NCBI GenBank assembly: GCA_020637595.1
Contig: JACKKE010000010.1
Coordinates: 1-64,000, forward strand
From: Rhodobacter sp.
GTDB lineage: Bacteria > Pseudomonadota > Alphaproteobacteria > Rhodobacterales > Rhodobacteraceae
Direction: 5' to 3'
DNA length: 64,000 nucleotides
Positions 18,955-28,581 of the stretch are shown here, piece by piece. Position numbers and translations under genes: made by a program. Below the pieces are notes generated by a model, which saw only the letters and a program-made list of their open reading frames with translations, was not told the DNA's origin and did not search any database. Each line of letters opens with the position of its first letter. Within the stretch, counting starts at the first letter, position 1.

Positions 18955-19574
18955 CAGAACTCGACGCCCGCCTGCGCCTTGATCCCCGACCGGAACGGGT
19001 GTTTCACCAGGGTCATCTCGGTCACCAGATCGGCCAGCTCGATCAGCTCGGGCTTGGCGTTGCGGCCGGTCAGGACGACATGCGTCATCTCGGGCTTTTC
19101 GTCGCGCAGGAATGCCACGACCTCGGCCACATCCAGGTAATCATAGCGCAGCGCGATGTTGATCTCATCCAGCAGCACCATGCGGATATCTGGGTCGCGG
19201 ATCAGCTCCTTGGCCTTTTCCCAGCCCCGCTGCGCGGCGGCGATGTCGCGCGCCTTGTCCTGCGTCTCCCAGGTGAACCCCTCGCCCATCGCGTGGAACT
19301 GGCACAAATCCCCAAAATGCGTGGTCAGCAGACGCCGCTCGCCGGTATCCCAGGCCCCCTTGATGAACTGCACCACGGCACAGGGCATGCCGTGCGCGAT
19401 CGCCCGCAGGATCATCCCGAACCCTGAGCTGGATTTCCCCTTGCCCGGTCCGGTGTGAATGATGATCAGACCCTTCTCGCCCTGACGCTCTTCCTTCATT
19501 CGGTCGCGCGCGGCCTTGATCTTCTGCATCTTCTCTCTGTGGCGAACGTTCTTGTCGTCGTCCCCGGTATCCAT
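18954..19574 (-). CDS. cobO: cob(I)yrinic acid a,c-diamide adenosyltransferase CobO/BtuR
   Basis: 206 aa enzyme that transfers adenosyl from ATP to cobalt(I) of corrinoids. The P-loop is HTGPGKGKSSS (about 40-50), followed by the family-typical AVVQFIKGAW, FHAMGEGFTW, VLLDEINIALRYDY and HVVLTGRNA. The length is standard. It is transcribed away from the main cob operon; the B12 riboswitch in the intergenic region is on the opposite strand, so it does not control cobO directly. Confidence 0.95.
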   Translation of the reverse strand: MDTGDDDKNVRHREKMQKIKAARDRMKEERQGEKGLIIIHTGPGKGKSSSGFGMILRAIAHGMPCAVVQFIKGAWDTGERRLLTTHFGDLCQFHAMGEGFTWETQDKARDIAAAQRGWEKAKELIRDPDIRMVLLDEINIALRYDYLDVAEVVAFLRDEKPEMTHVVLTGRNAKPELIELADLVTEMTLVKHPFRSGIKAQAGVEF

Positions 19575-19626
19575 CGCGTCGCTTCCCTGCTTGACTCATC
19601 TGCCCCCGCGGCGCATGTCCACCGGG

Positions 19627-19808
19627 CTGGTGCCTGTCTTGTGACGGGTGAAAAGGGAATGCGACAGGGGCAAAGGTCAACCCCAAAGCGCAGCCGCCCC
19701 CGCGACCGTGACCGGAGGGGCCGCCCAAAGCCACTGGCGAAAGCCGGGAAGGCGGGCAGCCAACGGGGAAACCCGACCTCCGCAAGCCGGGAGACCTGCC
19801 AGCACCGA
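19627..19808 (+). ncRNA. cobalamin (B12) riboswitch, first copy
   Basis: The conserved core blocks are in order: GGTGCC (19629), TGAAAAGGGAATGCG (about 19649-19663), GCAGCCGCCCCCGC (about 19690-19703), CCACTGG, GCCGGGAAGGCGGG, and the B12 box AAGCCGGGAGACCTGCC (19784-19800). The closing P1 arm GCACC is at 19802-19806. It lies on the plus strand 85 bp upstream of the DUF1636-cobW-cobN operon, so adenosylcobalamin should reduce its expression. The intergenic stretch 19575-19893 holds this element and nothing else that I can identify apart from the unseen cobO promoter. Confidence 0.92.
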
Positions 19809-19893
19809 GAGAACCCAACCGGGCGGGGTGCCTCGGTGACGGGATGGCTGCCGCGCCCCCCGCCCCTGCCCCACCCGCAACAAAGGACTGCCG

Positions 19894-20256
19894 ATGGGGG
19901 ATGCCGTCGAAGTTTTGGTCTGCGTGACCTGCAAGCGCGAGGGGATGGACCCCGACGCGCCCCGCCCCGGCGCCGAACTGGCCGCGGCGCTGGCTGGTCG
20001 CCTGCCAGAGGGTGTCACCCTGCGCCAGACCGAATGCCTGTCGAACTGCAAGCGCGGCTGCACCATCGCCCTGCGCGCGCCCGGCGCTTGGACCTATGTC
20101 TATGGCGACCTCGCGCCCGAGCAGGCCGAAACCGTGATCGAGGGTGCCGCGAAGTTCCGCGATGCGCCGGCCGGGCTGGTCCCCTGGCGCGAGCGCCCCG
20201 AGCATTTCCGCAAACACTGCATCGCCCGTATTCCGCCGCTGGAGGCCCTCGAATGA
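19894..20256 (+). CDS. DUF1636 metal-binding/2Fe-2S thioredoxin-like protein
   Basis: 120 aa. Four cysteines of a thioredoxin-like ferredoxin fold are present: a CVTC pair near the N-terminus and ECLSNC plus GC in the middle (CKRGC). DUF1636 proteins are regularly encoded with CobW and CobN in alphaproteobacteria and are thought to take part in cobalt delivery or redox handling during insertion, without direct proof. It is the first gene after the riboswitch, and its stop overlaps the cobW start as ATGA. Confidence 0.8.
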   Translation: MGDAVEVLVCVTCKREGMDPDAPRPGAELAAALAGRLPEGVTLRQTECLSNCKRGCTIALRAPGAWTYVYGDLAPEQAETVIEGAAKFRDAPAGLVPWRERPEHFRKHCIARIPPLEALE

Positions 20257-21287
20257 CCCTGACGAAAACCCCTGTCACTGTGATCACCGGCTTTCTCGGC
20301 TCGGGCAAGACGACGCTGATCTCGCATCTGATGCGCAACGCTGGCGGCCGCCGTCTGGCGGTGGTGGTCAACGAGTTCGGCACGCTGGGCGTGGATGGCG
20401 AGATCCTGAAGGGCTGCGCGCTGCCCGACTGCCCCGAGGAGAATATCGTGGAACTGGCGAACGGCTGCATCTGCTGCACCGTGGCCGACGATTTCGTGCC
20501 GACGGTCGAGGCCCTGCTGGCGATGACCCCGCCCCCCGATCACATCCTGATCGAAACCTCGGGTCTGGCGCTGCCGAAACCGCTGCTCAAGGCCTTCGAC
20601 TGGCCGGATATCCGCTCGCGCATCACCGTCGACGGGGTGATTGCCCTGGCCGATGCCGAAGCGGTGGCAGCGGGGCGGTTCGCCCCCGATGTGGCCGCCG
20701 TCGACGCCCAGCGCGCGGCGGATGAGTCGATCGACCATGAAACGCCCCTCAGCGAGGTGTTCGAGGACCAGATCGGTTGCGCCGATGTGGTGCTCTTAAC
20801 CAAGGCCGATCTGGCCGGCCCCGAAGGGATCGCCGCCGCCCGCGCGGTGATCGCCGCCGAGGCCCCGCGCCCCTTGCCGGTGGTCGAGGTAACCGAGGGC
20901 GCCGTGGACCCGCGCGTGATCCTCGGCCTCGAGGCCGCGGCCGAGGACGACCTGCACGCCCGCAAGTCGCACCACGACGGCCACGACGACCATGAGCACG
21001 ACGATTTCGACACCGTGGTGGTCGAGATGGGCGAAGTTGCCGACCTGAACGCGCTGGCCGCCCGGATCGAGGCGATGGCGCGCGACCTCGATATCCTGCG
21101 GGTCAAGGGCTATGTCTCGGTCACCGGCAAGCCGATGCGTGCGCTGGTGCAGGCGGTGGGCGCGCGCGTCCGCCACCAGTTCGACCGCGCCTGGAAGCCA
21201 GGCGAGGCCCGCGCCACGCAGCTGGTGGTGATCGCCGAGCATGACCGCGTCGACGAGGCCGCGATCAAGGCCGCGCTGGGGGCATAA
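20253..21287 (+). CDS. cobW: cobalamin biosynthesis GTPase CobW
   Basis: 344 aa COG0523 metallochaperone GTPase. Walker A is GFLGSGKTT (about 12-20), the family CxCC motif is in NGCICCTV, and a guanine-specificity loop TKAD follows. A histidine/aspartate-rich stretch (HHDGHDDHEHDD, about 231-242) is typical of members that bind Zn, Co or Ni. It is thought to supply cobalt to the CobNST chelatase. The ATG at 20253 overlaps the DUF1636 stop; longer in-frame extensions upstream run through the riboswitch and are not real. Confidence 0.95.
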   Translation: MTLTKTPVTVITGFLGSGKTTLISHLMRNAGGRRLAVVVNEFGTLGVDGEILKGCALPDCPEENIVELANGCICCTVADDFVPTVEALLAMTPPPDHILIETSGLALPKPLLKAFDWPDIRSRITVDGVIALADAEAVAAGRFAPDVAAVDAQRAADESIDHETPLSEVFEDQIGCADVVLLTKADLAGPEGIAAARAVIAAEAPRPLPVVEVTEGAVDPRVILGLEAAAEDDLHARKSHHDGHDDHEHDDFDTVVVEMGEVADLNALAARIEAMARDLDILRVKGYVSVTGKPMRALVQAVGARVRHQFDRAWKPGEARATQLVVIAEHDRVDEAAIKAALGA

Positions 21288-21296
21288 GGGGCGCCG

Positions 21297-24200
21297 ATGC
21301 ACGTCGTCTTCCGCGAAAGCCACGGGCTGGAGGAAAGCGCCACGCCGCAGGATCTGGGGCAGACGCCCGCGGATCTGGTGGTGCTGTCGTTTTCCGACAG
21401 CGATCTGGGCGCCTTCGCGGAAGGGTTCCGCCGGGCCCGTAGGATGGGCAATATTGCCCATCCTACCCTGCGCCTCGCCAACCTCGCGGCGTTGACGCAT
21501 CCGCTGTCGGTCGACACCTATGTCGAAAACACCCTGACCGGTGCCAAGGGCATCCTGATCCGACTGATCGGCGGCGTGCCCTACTGGTCCTACGGGCTGC
21601 AGCAGCTGCAGGCGCTGGCCTCGCGCACGGGTGTCGCGCTGGCGGTGCTGCCCGCCGATGGCCGCCCCGATCCGCGGCTGGATGAGGTCAGCACGCTGCC
21701 CGTCAGCACCCTGCGCCGGTTGCAGCACCTGTGCGATCAGGGCGGCGCGGTGGCAGCGCAGGCGGCGTTGCAGCAATTCGCGCTGGCCTGCGGCCTCTAT
21801 GCGCCGCCGGTGCGCGGCACCCGGGCCCTGCCCGAGGTCGGTGGCTGGACGCCCGAGGGCGTGACCTGCCCCGCCGCGCTGGCGCTGGGCAGCCGGCCGC
21901 GGATCGTCCTGACCTTCTACCGCGCCTATCTGACCGCCGCCGATACCGAACCCCTGGACGCCGTCGCGCAGGCCTTCGACGCGGCCGGCTATGACGTGAT
22001 CGGTCTTTTCGCACCATCCCTGAAGGCCCCGCAGGCGCGTGGCTGGCTGGCCCGCTGGGTCCGCATGCTGGCCCCGGCGGCGGTGATCAACGCCACCGCC
22101 TTTTCCGCGCAGGATGAGGACGGCACGCCCCTGGAGGCCGCCGGCGTCCCGGTGTTTCAGGTCGCGCTGGCCACCAACCCGCGCCCGGCCTGGGAAAATT
22201 CCGAGCGTGGCCTCTCGCCCGCCGATCTGGCGATGCATGTCGTCCTGCCCGAGGTCGACGGCCGCCTGTTTGCCGGTGTCGTCAGCTTCAAAAGCGCGGC
22301 CGAGCCCGACCCCGACCTGCAATTCGCCCGCGTCCAGCACCGCGCCGACCCCGAGCAGATCGCAGCCCTGGTCGGCCGCGTCACCGCCTGGCACCGTCTG
22401 GCGCAGACCCCGCCCGCGCGGCGGCGCGTGGCGCTGGTCCTCAGCACCTATCCCGGCAAGGGCTGGCAGATGGCGCATGCGGTGGGGCTGGATGCGCTGG
22501 CCTCGGCGCGGGCGATCCTGACGGATCTGGCCGGACGGGGTCACGCCGTCACCGACGCCGACCCGCGCGCGCTGGAAACCGCCCGCATCGAGTGGTCGCT
22601 TTTCGATTACCGCCTTGCGCTGGCCGCCCTGCCTCAATCGCTGCAAGAGGACATCCACCTCGCCTGGGGCGACCCTGAGGACGACGACAGCCTGATCGAC
22701 GGCGCCTTCCATTTCGCCGCGATCCGCGCCGGCGCTGCGGTGATCGCCCTGCAACCCGAACGCGGCATCGTCACCGCCCGCGATGCCGATTACCACGACG
22801 TCGGCCGTGTCCCGCGCCATGCCTATGTCGCCTTTTACCTGTGGCTCAGGCAGCAGGCCGATGCGCTGATCCATATCGGCGCGCATGGCACGCTGGAATG
22901 GCTGCCCGGCAAGTCCGTCGCGCTGTCCGAGACCTGCTGGCCGCAGGCGCTGACGCGCGATCTGCCGGTGATCTATCCCTTCATCGTCAACGACCCGGGC
23001 GAGGCCGCGCAGGCCAAGCGCCGGATCGGTGCGGTCACCATCGGCCATGTCCCGCCCCCCCTGACCGAGGCCCAGACCGGCGCGGGGATGACGCAGCTCG
23101 AGGCGCTGCTGGACGAGTTCTCCAACGCCGACGGCCTCGACCCGGCGCGGCGCGACCGGCTGCAGCAGGATATCCGCGCGCAGGCGCAGGCGCTGGGGCT
23201 GGAAGACGAGTTGGGCCTGACCCGCGCCACCTCGCTGGCCGAAGCGATCACCCGCATCGACCGCTTTGTCTGCGACGTCAAGGAAAGCCAGTTCGGCGAG
23301 GGGCTGCATGTCTTCGGCACCGGCGAACAGGGCGCGGCGGAACGCGGCGGGCTTGCTGCCGCACTGGCCGGGCGCTTTGTCCCGGCCGGGCCGTCAGGCA
23401 GCCCGTGGCGGGGACGCAAGGACGTGCTGCCCACCGGGCGGAACCTGTTCACCACCGACCCGCGCGCGGTGCCGACCCGGGCCGCCCACGCGCAGGGCGT
23501 GAAGCTGGCCGAGGAACTGGTCCGCCGCCACCTGCAGGACCACGGCGACTACCCGCGCGGGCTGGTCGTCGATCTGTGGGGCAGCGCGACGATGCGCACC
23601 GCGGGCGAGGAATTCGCGATGGCGCTGCACCTGCTGGGCGTGAAACCCCGGTGGGATGAGGGCTCGGGCCGCGTTTCCGGGATCGAGGTGCTGCCGATCG
23701 CCGATCTCGACCGCCCGCGGCTGGATGTGACGCTGCGGGTCTCGGGTCTTTTCCGCGACGTGTTTCCCGACCTCGCCGCGCTCTTTGGCACCGCCGTGCG
23801 GGCGCTGGCCGCGCGCGATGAGGCCCGCGACTGGAACCCCTATGCCGGCCGCGAGGATCTGGCGCGCGTCTATGGCCCGGCGCCGGGCACCTACGGGCTG
23901 GCGATGGGCGACGCGCCCGACACCTATACCGACGCCGCGCGACAGGCGGCGGGCGAGGCCTGGCTCAAGGCCTCGGCACACGCCCTAGACACCGACGAGG
24001 ATGACGCCGAGGGGCTGAAGGCCCGCGTGCGCCATGCCGACGCCTTTGTCCACCTGCAGGATCTGCCCGAAACCGACCTGCTGCTGGCCGCCGACTATGC
24101 CGCGCATGAGGCCGGTTTCGCCGCCGCGCAGGCCGTCGCCGGCGGCAAGGCCGCGCTTTATCACCTCGACGCACGCGATCCGGCCCGGCCACGCGCCCGC

Positions 24201-24539
24201 ACCCTGACCGAGGAACTGGCCCGTGTCGTGCGCGCCCGCGCCGCCAATCCGCGCTGGGTCGACGGGATGATGAACCACGGGTTTCGCGGCGGCGCGGAAA
24301 TCGCCGCGACGCTCGATCATCTGGGCGCCTTCGCCCATCTCGCCGCCGCCGTGCCGCCGCAGTTGATCGACCTCTATCACGACGCGACGCTGGGCCGGGA
24401 CGACGTGCGCGATTTTCTGGCGCGCGAGAACCCGCAGGCTCTGGCCGCGATGCAGGCGCGCTTTGCCGCCTTGCACGCGGCGGGGCTGTGGGCGACACGC
24501 AGGAATTCCATTCTGGCGGGGTTGAGCGATGACGTTTGA
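21297..24539 (+). CDS. cobN: aerobic cobaltochelatase subunit CobN
   Basis: 1080 aa large subunit that binds hydrogenobyrinic acid a,c-diamide and cobalt. CobN/magnesium chelatase-H motifs include [11 protein letters not shown] near the N-terminus, [48 protein letters not shown] and [13 protein letters not shown]. It is shorter than the roughly 1250 aa of classic CobN but within the range seen in this order. An odd feature is a 28-bp perfect palindrome (21439-21466) lying in frame near the N-terminus, encoding the extra RMGNIAHPT just before the conserved LRLANLA. It starts 9 bp after cobW, and its end overlaps cobG by 11 bp. CobS and CobT are not in this window. Confidence 0.95.
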   Translation: MHVVFRESHGLEESATPQDLGQTPADLVVLSFSDSDLGAFAEGFRRARRMGNIAHPTLRLANLAALTHPLSVDTYVENTLTGAKGILIRLIGGVPYWSYGLQQLQALASRTGVALAVLPADGRPDPRLDEVSTLPVSTLRRLQHLCDQGGAVAAQAALQQFALACGLYAPPVRGTRALPEVGGWTPEGVTCPAALALGSRPRIVLTFYRAYLTAADTEPLDAVAQAFDAAGYDVIGLFAPSLKAPQARGWLARWVRMLAPAAVINATAFSAQDEDGTPLEAAGVPVFQVALATNPRPAWENSERGLSPADLAMHVVLPEVDGRLFAGVVSFKSAAEPDPDLQFARVQHRADPEQIAALVGRVTAWHRLAQTPPARRRVALVLSTYPGKGWQMAHAVGLDALASARAILTDLAGRGHAVTDADPRALETARIEWSLFDYRLALAALPQSLQEDIHLAWGDPEDDDSLIDGAFHFAAIRAGAAVIALQPERGIVTARDADYHDVGRVPRHAYVAFYLWLRQQADALIHIGAHGTLEWLPGKSVALSETCWPQALTRDLPVIYPFIVNDPGEAAQAKRRIGAVTIGHVPPPLTEAQTGAGMTQLEALLDEFSNADGLDPARRDRLQQDIRAQAQALGLEDELGLTRATSLAEAITRIDRFVCDVKESQFGEGLHVFGTGEQGAAERGGLAAALAGRFVPAGPSGSPWRGRKDVLPTGRNLFTTDPRAVPTRAAHAQGVKLAEELVRRHLQDHGDYPRGLVVDLWGSATMRTAGEEFAMALHLLGVKPRWDEGSGRVSGIEVLPIADLDRPRLDVTLRVSGLFRDVFPDLAALFGTAVRALAARDEARDWNPYAGREDLARVYGPAPGTYGLAMGDAPDTYTDAARQAAGEAWLKASAHALDTDEDDAEGLKARVRHADAFVHLQDLPETDLLLAADYAAHEAGFAAAQAVAGGKAALYHLDARDPARPRARTLTEELARVVRARAANPRWVDGMMNHGFRGGAEIAATLDHLGAFAHLAAAVPPQLIDLYHDATLGRDDVRDFLARENPQALAAMQARFAALHAAGLWATRRNSILAGLSDDV
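21439..21466. repeat. 28-bp perfect palindrome inserted in frame in cobN
   Basis: GTAGGATGGGCAAT followed directly by its reverse complement. It keeps the cobN frame and adds about nine residues between a variable region and the conserved LRLANLA block. The sequence has the look of a dispersed palindromic element; a related element lies inside cobB. Confidence 0.8.
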
Positions 24540-25656
24540 GGTCAAGGGATGGTGCCCCGGCGCGCACCGGCCGATGCTGTCGGGCGACGGCTATGTCGTC
24601 CGCGTTCGCCCGCGTCTGGCGCATCTGGGCGCCGGGCAGGCGATCGGGCTGTGCGAGGCCGCCGAGCGCCACGGCGCCGGGCTGATCGACGTCACCAACC
24701 GCGCCAACATCCAGATCCGGGGCGTCAGCGAAACGGCATGGCCCGCGCTGATGGAGGAACTGGGCGCTCTGAACCTGCTGGATGCCGACGCCGACACCGA
24801 GACCCGGCGCAACATCGTCGTGGCCCCGACATGGCAGGAGCGCGACGACACCGAATGGCTGGCCCTCGAACTGATCGCCCGGCTTATGGAACTGCCTGCC
24901 CTGCCGCCCAAGATGGGCTTTGCCATCGACGCGGGCACGGCCCCGGTGCTGCAGGACACCCCCGCCGATTTCCGCATCGAGCGCGGCATGTCCGGCGGGT
25001 TGATCCTGCACGCCGAAGGGCACGCGATGGGAATGCCCCTGCCCGAGGTGCAGGAGATCGACCAGCTGATCCGGCTCTGCTGGTGGTTCGTCAACTCCGG
25101 CGGCGCGCAGGCCGGGCGCATGGCCCGCCATACCGCGCCGCTGCCCGGCTGGGCCGCCGCGACCGAGGCCCCCGCCCCCGCGGGCCACCCCCTGCGCCCC
25201 GGCCCGCACCCGATGGGCGCGGTGCACGGGCTGGCCTTTGGTCAGGCTCGCGCCGCCGATCTGGCGCGCGCCATCGAGGCCAGCGGCGCGCAGGCAATCC
25301 GCGTGACGCCCTGGCGCACGGTGCTGCTGCTGGGCGGCGCGCCCGGTCCCCGCGAGGGGCTGGAATGGGACGCCGACGCCCCGGTGCTGCGCGTCGACGC
25401 CTGCCCCGGCGCGCCCTTCTGCCCGCAAGCCAGCGTCGAGACCCGCCCCCTGGCCCGCGCGCTGGCCCCGCATGTCGCCGGCACGCTGCATGTCTCGGGC
25501 TGCGCCAAGGGCTGCGCCCGCGTGACCCCCGCTGCGACGGTGCTGACCGGCCGCGACGGGCTGTTCGTCCTCTCGCACAACACCCGCGCCGGCGAGGCCC
25601 CCGACCAGTCGGGCCTGACCGCCGCGCAGATCCTCGCCCAGTTCGGAGCCGCCTGA
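24529..25656 (+). CDS. cobG: precorrin-3B synthase CobG
   Basis: 375 aa monooxygenase of the aerobic cobalamin route that hydroxylates precorrin-3A and forms the gamma-lactone. It belongs to the nitrite/sulfite reductase fold: the NRANIQIRG motif near the N-terminus, and iron-sulfur ligands in [12 protein letters not shown] and SGCAKGCAR. Its presence marks oxygen-dependent corrin ring contraction. It overlaps cobN by 11 bp and is followed by cobH without any gap. Confidence 0.93.
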   Translation: MTFEVKGWCPGAHRPMLSGDGYVVRVRPRLAHLGAGQAIGLCEAAERHGAGLIDVTNRANIQIRGVSETAWPALMEELGALNLLDADADTETRRNIVVAPTWQERDDTEWLALELIARLMELPALPPKMGFAIDAGTAPVLQDTPADFRIERGMSGGLILHAEGHAMGMPLPEVQEIDQLIRLCWWFVNSGGAQAGRMARHTAPLPGWAAATEAPAPAGHPLRPGPHPMGAVHGLAFGQARAADLARAIEASGAQAIRVTPWRTVLLLGGAPGPREGLEWDADAPVLRVDACPGAPFCPQASVETRPLARALAPHVAGTLHVSGCAKGCARVTPAATVLTGRDGLFVLSHNTRAGEAPDQSGLTAAQILAQFGAA

Positions 25657-26286
25657 ATGCCCTATACCTATGAAACCGACGGCGCCGCGATCTATCGCCA
25701 GTCCTTCGCCACGATCCGCGCCGAGGCCGATCTGGCGCGCTTCGATGCCGACGAGGAACAGGTCGTCGTGCGGATGATCCACGCCGCCGGCATGGTCGGG
25801 CTGGAGGAATTCGTGCATTTCTCGCCGGGTTTCGTTCCCGCCGCCCGCGCCGCGCTGGAAGCCGGCGCGCCGATCCTGTGCGACGCGCGGATGGTCTCCG
25901 AGGGGGTCACCCGCCCGCGCCTGCCCGCGAGCAACGAGGTCATCTGCACCTTGCACGACCCCCGCGTGCCGCCCCTGGCCGCCGCGATGGGCAACACGCG
26001 CTCCGCCGCGGCGCTGGAGCTGTGGCGGCCGATGCTGGCGGGCGCGGTGGTGGCGATCGGCAACGCGCCGACCGCGCTGTTTCATCTGCTGAACATGCTC
26101 GAAGACCCCGCCTGCCCGCGCCCGGCAGCGATCATCGGCTGCCCGGTGGGCTTTGTCGGCGCGATGGAATCCAAGGATGCGTTGTGGGAGGCCCAGCCCG
26201 TCCCCAGCGTGATCGTCAAGGGCCGGCTGGGCGGCAGCGCGATCACCGTCGCCGCGATCAACGCCATCGCGAGCCGCAAGGAATGA
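25657..26286 (+). CDS. cobH: precorrin-8X methylmutase CobH
   Basis: 209 aa, standard length. It moves a methyl group from C-11 to C-12 to give hydrogenobyrinic acid. The catalytic histidine lies in VVRMIHAAGMVGLE, and the conserved substrate-binding run ILCDARMVSEGVTR and the GCPVGFVGAMESK motif are intact. The ATG immediately follows the cobG stop, and its own stop overlaps the cobI start as ATGA. Confidence 0.95.
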   Translation: MPYTYETDGAAIYRQSFATIRAEADLARFDADEEQVVVRMIHAAGMVGLEEFVHFSPGFVPAARAALEAGAPILCDARMVSEGVTRPRLPASNEVICTLHDPRVPPLAAAMGNTRSAAALELWRPMLAGAVVAIGNAPTALFHLLNMLEDPACPRPAAIIGCPVGFVGAMESKDALWEAQPVPSVIVKGRLGGSAITVAAINAIASRKE

Positions 26287-26999
26287 CCTGCGGAACGGTG
26301 CATGGCGTGGGCCTCGGCCCCGGCTCGGCGGACCTGATGAGCGTGCGCGCCGACCGGCTGGTGCGCAGCGCGCGCCACGTCGCCTATTTCCGCAAGGCCG
26401 GAAAACAGGGGCAGGCGCGGCGGATCGTCGACGGGATGCTGCGCGCGGATGTCGTCGAATATCCGATGGATTACCCGGTCACGACAGAGATCCCGCTGCA
26501 CGACCCCCGCTACGCGCAGTCTCTTTCGGGTTTTTACGAAACATGCGCCGCGCATCTGCGTGCGCTGGCCGAGGGCGGCGAGGATGTGGTGGTCCTGGCC
26601 GAGGGCGATCCCTTCTTCTACGGCTCGTTCATGCACCTCTACACCCGCCTGAGCCCCCATGTGCCGGTGCGCGTGGTGCCCGGGATCACCGGCATGGCGG
26701 CGGCCTGGGCGGCGTCAGGGCAGCCGATCACATGGGGCGACGACGTGCTGACCGTAGCGCCGGCGACCCTGCCCGAAGGCGAGCTGACCAGGCGCATTGC
26801 CGAGACCGACGCGCTGGTGGTGATGAAGATCGGCCAGAACCTGGCCAAGCTGAAACGCGCAGTGGCAGCCGCGGGGCGGCAGGCGGTGCTGGTCGAATTT
26901 GCCGCGATGCCGGAAGAACGGGTGCGCCCGCTGGAGGACGTGGACAGCGCGCCCTATTTCTCGATCGCGCTGATCCACGGACAGGGGAGGCGGCCATGA
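26283..26999 (+). CDS. cobI: precorrin-2 C20-methyltransferase CobI
   Basis: 238 aa SAM-dependent methyltransferase of the tetrapyrrole methylase family. The N-terminal GVGLGPGSADLMSVRA and the second motif EGDPFFYGSFMHLY are typical for CobI/CbiL, as is VVPGITGMAAAWA. It starts with the ATGA overlap at 26283; the longer open frame from 25878 lies within cobH and is rejected. Confidence 0.95.
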   Translation: MTCGTVHGVGLGPGSADLMSVRADRLVRSARHVAYFRKAGKQGQARRIVDGMLRADVVEYPMDYPVTTEIPLHDPRYAQSLSGFYETCAAHLRALAEGGEDVVVLAEGDPFFYGSFMHLYTRLSPHVPVRVVPGITGMAAAWAASGQPITWGDDVLTVAPATLPEGELTRRIAETDALVVMKIGQNLAKLKRAVAAAGRQAVLVEFAAMPEERVRPLEDVDSAPYFSIALIHGQGRRP

Positions 27000-27742
27000 C
27001 CGGCTGGGTCGTCATCGCGGGCCTCGGCCCCGGCAACGAGGACATGGTCACGCCCGAGGTGCGCGCCGCACTGGAGGCGGCGACCGATGTCGTCGGCTAT
27101 ATCCCCTATGTCGCGCGCGTGGCCGAACGCCCGGGGCTGACGCTGCATCCCTCCGACAACCGGGTGGAGCTGGACCGCTCACGCCACGCGCTGGACATGG
27201 CCGCCGAGGGGCGGCGGGTGGTGGTGGTATCCTCGGGCGATCCGGGGGTCTTTGCGATGGCTTCGGCGGTGTTCGAGGCGCTGGAGGCCGGGCCCGAGGC
27301 CTGGCGCGCACTGGACATCCGCGTGCTGCCCGGCATCACCGCGATGTTGGCGGCGGCGGCGGCGGCGGGGGCGCCGCTGGGGCATGATTTCTGCGCGATC
27401 AACCTGAGCGACAATCTGAAACCCTGGGCGCTGATTGAAAAACGCCTGCGCCTGGCGGCCGAGGCCGATTTCGCGATGGCCTTCTATAACCCGCGCTCGG
27501 CCTCGCGGCCCGAGGGGTTCGTGCGCACGCTGGCGGTGCTGCGCGAGACCTGCGCCGACGCGCGTCCGGTGCTGTTCGCGCGCAACGTGACGCGGCCCGA
27601 TCAGGTGTTGCGCATCGTGCCGCTGACCGAGGCCCGGCCCGAAATGGCGGACATGCGCACGATGGTGATCGTCGGCAATTCGGCAACCCGGGTGATCGAC
27701 ACCCCGCGCGGGCCGATCCTGTATACCCCGAGGTCGGCGTGA
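26996..27742 (+). CDS. cobJ: precorrin-3B C17-methyltransferase CobJ
   Basis: 248 aa SAM-dependent ring-contraction methyltransferase. Diagnostic stretches are GLGPGNEDMVTPEV, VVGYIPYV, SSGDPGVFAMASAVFE and AFYNPRSASRPEG. A run of six GGC codons (27349-27366) encodes the alanines after the ITAML motif. The start is coupled to cobI by ATGA. It is the last gene of this plus-strand block; a GC hairpin and a repeated intergenic element follow before the convergent cobK. Confidence 0.95.
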   Translation: MTGWVVIAGLGPGNEDMVTPEVRAALEAATDVVGYIPYVARVAERPGLTLHPSDNRVELDRSRHALDMAAEGRRVVVVSSGDPGVFAMASAVFEALEAGPEAWRALDIRVLPGITAMLAAAAAAGAPLGHDFCAINLSDNLKPWALIEKRLRLAAEADFAMAFYNPRSASRPEGFVRTLAVLRETCADARPVLFARNVTRPDQVLRIVPLTEARPEMADMRTMVIVGNSATRVIDTPRGPILYTPRSA

Positions 27743-27792
27743 GCGGGGTTTCGCCCTCGTTCCCCGCTGTCGCGGGCGCCTCGGGCGACCCG

Positions 27793-27848
27793 GCAGGGGG
27801 GCGCTGCCCCCCTGCACCCCCCCGGGATATTTGGGACGCAAAGATGGG
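27793..27848. repeat. intergenic repeat element (hairpin plus GGATATTT...GACGCAAAGATGG core), copy 1
   Basis: A 10-bp stem (27793-27802 with 27806-27815, 3-nt loop) is followed by a core CACCCCCC..GGATATTT..GACGCAAAGATGGG (27815-27848). Almost the same core, also preceded by GC hairpins, recurs at 32259-32292 before cobA. The element fills the space between the convergent cobJ and cobK genes and could act as a bidirectional terminator. Confidence 0.65.
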
Positions 27849-27849
27849 A

Positions 27850-28581
27850 TCAGGGGGTCAGCCAGTCGAGGACGGCGGCAACGTCGTGAGCGATCGCACG
27901 CGGCGGGATCTGCGGGCGGTCGATCATCAGGACCGGCAGGCCCAGCGCCCGGGCGGCGACCAGTTTCGAGACCGAGCCCGTGCCGCCGGCGTTCTTGGAC
28001 ACGACAAGGTCGATGGCGTGGTCGCGCATCAGGGCCGCGTCGGCGTCAGTGCTGAACGGACCGCGGTCGACGATGACGCTGTGATGCGGCAGAGGCGGCG
28101 GTTCGGTGGGGTCGTCAACGAGGCGCAGCAGGTAATGGTGCTGCGGCTGGGCGGCGAATTCAGCCAGGTGCATGCGGCCGATGGCCAGCATGACGCGGCG
28201 CGGCGGGCCTTTGAGCGCGGCGACGGCGGCAGCCATGTCGGGCACGCGGGTCCAGAGATCCCCGGGGCCGGGTTCCCAGGCCGGGCGGGTCAGCGCGATC
28301 AGCGGCGTGCCGGTTTGCGCGGCCGCGTGCACCGCGTTGGTGCTCATCTGCGCGGCGAAAGGGTGCGTCGCGTCGACCAGATGCGTAACCTGATGGTCGC
28401 GCAGATAGCTCACCAGCCCCGGCACGCCGCCGAACCCGCCAATACGCACCGGGATCGGCTGTTGCTTTGGGCGTTCGACCCGGCCCATGTAGGACAGCGT
28501 GGCGGGGATGCCCGCCTCGGCCAAGGCGCGCGCGAGGGCGCTGGCCTCCATCGTGCCGCCAAGGACAAGGACATTGGGCAT
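27850..28581 (-). CDS. cobK: precorrin-6A reductase CobK
   Basis: 243 aa NADPH-dependent reductase acting on the corrin macrocycle. Typical CobK features are VLVLGGTMEASALARAL at the N-terminus, DATHPFAAQMSTNA, a WTRVPD stretch, VIVDRGPFSTDADAAL and VVSKNAGGTGS. It is the only cob gene in the block on the minus strand. Its ATG (28581-28579) overlaps the ATG of the divergent cobL (28580-28582) by two bases, so the promoter of each gene must lie inside the other. The alternative long frame extending to 29655 is antisense to cobL. Confidence 0.93.
   Translation of the reverse strand: MPNVLVLGGTMEASALARALAEAGIPATLSYMGRVERPKQQPIPVRIGGFGGVPGLVSYLRDHQVTHLVDATHPFAAQMSTNAVHAAAQTGTPLIALTRPAWEPGPGDLWTRVPDMAAAVAALKGPPRRVMLAIGRMHLAEFAAQPQHHYLLRLVDDPTEPPPLPHHSVIVDRGPFSTDADAALMRDHAIDLVVSKNAGGTGSVSKLVAARALGLPVLMIDRPQIPPRAIAHDVAAVLDWLTP

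Noticed and set aside
19648..19839. Small open frame between cobO and the DUF1636 gene
   Set aside because: It lies entirely within the B12 riboswitch.
20796..23309. 837-codon minus-strand frame opposite cobW and cobN
   Set aside because: The coding strand matches CobN throughout; the antisense product is low-complexity Arg/Gln/Gly with no domain.
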